Shown here: in pieces, positions 61,322 through 64,000 of the stretch
Layout: each line of letters opens with the position of its first letter
Position numbering within the stretch: position 1 is the first letter of the stretch
Origin: Valencia hispanica
Taxonomy: Eukaryota > Chordata > Actinopteri > Cyprinodontiformes > Valenciidae
DNA length: 64,000 bases
Assembly (NCBI GenBank): GCA_963556495.2
Contig: OY747711.1
Span: 36,910,414-36,974,413 of the forward strand
Reading direction: 5' to 3'
The notes under the pieces: generated by a model
The model's input: the letters and a program-made list of their open reading frames with translations, nothing else
Databases searched by the model: none
Told to the model about the DNA's origin: nothing
Translations under genes and position numbers: made by a program

Positions 61322-62527
61322 ATGGATGCACTGGCGTTGCTAGAAGATTTTGCAAATGGAAGGAATTAGGAGAGAACGCGTGTTCAGGGATCATGCGGAC
61401 CTCCTTGCCCATGATGATGACTGGCTAATAAGCAGATTCAGATTCCCTAGAGCTGTGCTCTTGGATCTCTGTGCTGAATTGGGCCTGGTTTTGGAGAGAC
61501 CGTCCAGGCGGAACCGTGCCATTCCGGTCCAGCTGCAGGTGCTCACCACTCTGGGGTTTCTTGCAACTGGTTATTACCAGCGGGAATTAGCCGACAGGTA
61601 TGTGTCTGAGTGACATGATTCTTACTATTCTGCCCAAAGTCCCTTTTTGGAAAAAAATGCCTTCAAATATGTTATATTTATTTACTAAGTCTGGGATATC
61701 ACAGCCGTCCCTGAGCACAATAATGCCTGCAGTCTTGGATTGGATCATTAAAATGAGCAGGCGATACATCACGTTTCCATATACTGTGGGGGAGCAGGCC
61801 GAAATTAAGATGCAATTTGCAGCAATGTCCGGTTTCCCAAACATTATCGGCGCAATTGACTGCACCCATATTGCTATAAGGGCCCCATCCGAGGATGAAT
61901 TTGTTTTCGTCAATCGGAAACATGTACACAGTATTGATGTGCAAATCATATGTGATTCACACATGATGATCACTAATATGGTGGCACGATGGCCTGGGTC
62001 AACACACGACTCCTTTATCTTGACACACAGCAGTGTAGGGAACAGACTGCAGGCAGGCGCTGTGCGTGATGGCTGGCTGCTCGGTAAGTCCTCACCGTCA
62101 TTAGAAATACTGGTTGTTGACGCCTGAATTAAACGTGTTATCACTTGCAGGTGATAGTGGCTACCCTCTCAGGAGCTGGCTTCTGACCCCGTTCCCAGAC
62201 CCACAGACAGCAGAGGAAATGCGCTACAACTCCTGTCACACGCGTGCGCGCTCAGTCGTGGAGCGTGCCATAGGCCCGTTAAAATGTAGGTGGCGGTCAT
62301 TGGATGCCTCGGGTGGCAGACTATTATACCACCCTACAAAGGTCTGCAAGATCGTGAGGGCATGTGGAATTCTTCATAACATGGCACTGAGAATTGGAAT
62401 TCCCCTCCCTCCTGGCCTACCCCCTCCCCAGCATGAGAACCCCGACCCACAGCCGCCTCCTCCTCGACAGGAAGCCTTCACCCAGGGAGCAAGGATCCGC
62501 CAGGATGTAATGCGGCGTTTGAGATAA
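61322..62527 (+). CDS. HARBI1-like DDE transposase of Harbinger element, frameshifted
   Basis: Encodes the endonuclease/transposase of a PIF/Harbinger element. Three exons are likely: 61322 to about 61605, 61690-62083 and 62151-62527. The second junction is clean (CTCG|GTAAGT and TTGCAG|GTGATAG, giving LLGDSGYPL). Visible motifs are WLISRFRFPRAVLLDLC, GISQPSLS, GAIDCTHIAI (first catalytic Asp), NRKHVHSIDVQIICD, WPGSTHDSF, GDSGYP (second Asp) and SVVERAIGPLK (catalytic Glu); the helix KVCKIVRACGILHN follows. The catalytic triad is intact. The natural start appears to be ATG at 61322 (MDALALLEDFANGR), but one extra A near 61363-61365 brings a TAG at once. At the first intron the canonical GT-AG choice (donor 61598, acceptor AG at 61689) is one base out of frame. 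Probably inactive, with little decay otherwise. Confidence 0.85.
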
Positions 62528-62539
62528 CAATGACAAGGT

Positions 62540-63295
62540 TTATTTATTAAAAATTTTTATTGTATCATTTAAGGTACCAAAGGCTGTCACTATGTCGCAC
62601 AGCACACTCTTTATTTCCTTTAACTCGTTTGTCACAGAATTGATGGTGCTGATGGTGTCTCTCTGTGTCTGCATCACAGCTTCAGTCAGAACCCGACCAC
62701 TGCTGGATGCACCGGCAGCACCGGACGCTGGGCAACCTCATCTTCCTCAGCCTCCTCATCCTCGCCACCTACCGACTGTGAAAGAGCTGAAAAGACACGG
62801 CATATTAATCTGTCTCCTTAAAATATGCTCATATTTGTTAAGGTAGCCACGTAATAAAATATATACAAAAGGTGCTTTACTGGGTTCATCTGTCGTTTCT
62901 GCCAGGTCGGTGTCGCCCTCCTTCTCTGACATAATAACGTACACGCTTGATGTTCCCATGATACTTGCCATCTTCCTGTCCAGTGGTGTCAGCTCGGGTG
63001 TACACGTACCCCCTCCAGTAGAAGACCCACTCTGGCGGTGGGAGGCAAGTTTTTTTTTTTGCCTCGACTTTGAGGTCCGACTACTTCTTTTTATTTCGGG
63101 TACCGTCCTGTCAGTTGCACTGACAGTCTGCACTGCAGACCCCACATGCTGCCACTCGCAGTTCTTCCTTTTATTTGTGACACCACTGCTGTGTCCACCA
63201 AATAAAATGTCTCTTCTAGCCTCCACTTCACCCACTAGCACTTCAATCTCCATCTCCGTAAAGTTTCTCTTCTTGGTTTTTTTTGTTGTTGCCAT
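62540..63295 (-). CDS. Myb/SANT-like protein of Harbinger element, damaged
   Basis: The second gene of the element. Its family product binds DNA and brings the transposase to the nucleus. Likely start MATTKKTKKRNF at 63295; an upstream in-frame Met exists at 63322. Exon 1 is 63295-62881 (FTEMEIEVLVGEVEARRDIL, NCEWQHVGSAV, ATDRTVPEIKR, ELTPLDRKMASIMG). A 94-bp intron, 62880-62787, has GTAAAG...TTTTCAG. Exon 2 is 62786 to the stop at 62542-62540 (GGEDEEAEEDEVAQ, then in another frame ASSSGRVLTEAVMQTQRDT and a helical tail). After EIKR the frame runs through a shifted stretch up to a run of 11 A, where it is restored; in the other frame this reads K-stop-SDLKVEAK, so a conserved Trp codon has become TAG. 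Another frameshift lies near 62730-62740. It ends 12 bp from the transposase stop, facing it. Confidence 0.75.
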
Positions 63296-63683
63296 ATTTC
63301 CCCTCTTCTTCATGTGCATCAATATTCATGTCCTGCTTTGCATTGACCTTTTATAGCCGGATTTGGGCGTGTTCAGGGCGGGATATGAGCCAAATTCACG
63401 TGCGCAAACTTCCGAGAAGACTGTAATTTATAAAGGGGTAATTGCTTACACCTGTGCGCAGGCATGGTTTTATAAATCAGAAATCTTTTTGGCATATGCA
63501 AACTTTTTGTTTTGGTCGTATGTACACTTTTAGTAGGTATTCTAAGCAATGTTTTATAAATGAGACCCCAGGAGAAGGAGATTTCTAGTGAGCAACTGCC
63601 TTAAATTCAACATTAAAGCTATATGCTACATGAGTTATTTATACTTTGATTTGTATGCGTGGTTTACACACTTTTTGTCTATA

Positions 63684-64000
63684 CAGTGGCTTGCAAAATT
63701 GTTCGGCCCCCTTGAACTTTTCCGCATTTTGTCACATTACAGCCACAAACATGAATCAATTTTATTGGAATTCCACGTGAAAGACCAAAACAAAGTGGTG
63801 TACACGTGAGAAGTGGAATGAAAATCATACATGATTCCAACCTTTTTTTACAAATAAATAACTGAAAAGTGGGGTGTGCGTAATTATTCATCCCCCTGAG
63901 TCAATACTTTGTAGAACCACCTTTTGCTGCACTTACAGCTGCCAGTCTTTTAGGGCATGTCTCTACCAGCTTTGCACATCTAGAGACTGAAATTCTTGCC
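63684..64000 (-). mobile_element. Young Tc1-like transposon, left part, runs off window
   Basis: Begins after TA at 63682 with CAGTGGCTTGCAAAATTGTT, then the long inverted repeat (TTTGTCACATTACAGCCACA, GGAATTCCACGTGAAAGACC). From 63902 to the end, the minus strand encodes an open transposase C-terminus (RISVSRCAKLVETCPKRLAA, then a tail ending GGSTKY and a stop). It is close to the family consensus I remember and has no visible lesion in the part shown, in contrast to the other Tc1-like copies in the window. Confidence 0.88.

Larger units (their letters stand above)
60776..63569 (+). mobile_element. PIF/Harbinger DNA transposon, near complete (2.79 kb)
   Basis: Starts GGGGTCTCATTTATAAAC and ends GTTTTATAAATGAGACCCC; the first 17 bases of the inverted repeat are identical. 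It carries the two genes expected of the family: a HARBI1-like transposase on the + strand and a Myb/SANT-like gene on the minus strand. Palindromic GTGCGTACGCAC lies near the left end (60784). The flanks (TCA on the left, AGG on the right) show no clear three-base target duplication. The element sits in the last visible arid5b intron. Confidence 0.9.

Noticed and set aside
61587..62144. 185-codon minus-strand frame
   Set aside because: Antisense shadow of the HARBI1-like transposase exon, which carries the family motifs.
62910..63356. 148-codon + strand hydrophobic frame
   Set aside because: Antisense shadow of the Myb/SANT-like gene.
56012..64000. The next arid5b exon (expected to begin with the LILPYERF region)
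   Set aside because: No match with suitable splice sites; it must lie downstream of the window.

Overview
This is a vertebrate nuclear window, almost certainly from a teleost fish. It has short protein-coding exons with GT-AG borders inside long introns, no compact gene array, many Tc1-like, hAT-like and PIF/Harbinger DNA transposons of types abundant in fish, and long GATA, GT and TAG/TAA microsatellites. I could not identify the species.

The only host gene I can support is arid5b (AT-rich interaction domain 5B, a chromatin and transcription regulator), on the + strand. Five internal coding exons are visible: 8543-8773, 42913-43076, 45738-46014, 54859-54911 and 55914-56011. Their phases join cleanly (G|CT, AAG|GTC, A|TC, TTG|ATC) and the joined product runs from the conserved N-terminal region through an AT-hook-like GRPRKKK stretch and a Lys/Glu-rich linker into most of the ARID DNA-binding domain. 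From memory of mammalian ARID5B these are roughly coding exons 4 to 8. The first exons lie upstream of the window and the end of the ARID domain plus the large C-terminal exon lie downstream. The introns measure 34,139, 2,661, 8,844 and 1,002 bp.

The rest is intron. Region by region: 1-8.5 kb has two decayed Tc1-like copies and a (GATA)n tract. 8.8-19 kb has a possible 72-bp cassette exon (9357-9428), two Tc1-like copies (one carrying a nested teleost repeat), a 1.9-kb terminal-inverted-repeat element (15094-16965) and hAT relics. 19.4-22.4 kb has a hAT element with a broken transposase, itself carrying a second nested element, followed by a 490-bp TAG/TAA repeat. 26.7-28.1 kb has a Tc1-like copy interrupted by a hAT end, then a 318-bp MITE. 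28-36 kb is largely free of recognisable repeats. 36-42.8 kb has three more Tc1-like copies. 47.5-49.4 kb has a second copy of the 19.4-kb hAT element with different internal deletions. 56.2-58.5 kb is a three-level nest (Tc1, hAT, nested element). 60.8-63.6 kb is a near-complete PIF/Harbinger element with both of its genes, a HARBI1-like DDE transposase and a Myb/SANT-like protein, facing each other and both damaged. At 63.68 kb a young Tc1-like copy begins and runs off the end.

The most useful leads are the candidate cassette exon in the first long intron, the two reciprocal deletion derivatives of one hAT element that share a nested element and a GATA repeat, and the Harbinger element, in which an open reading frame conceals two compensating indels. 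Transposon family names and consensus features are from memory; no database search was possible.
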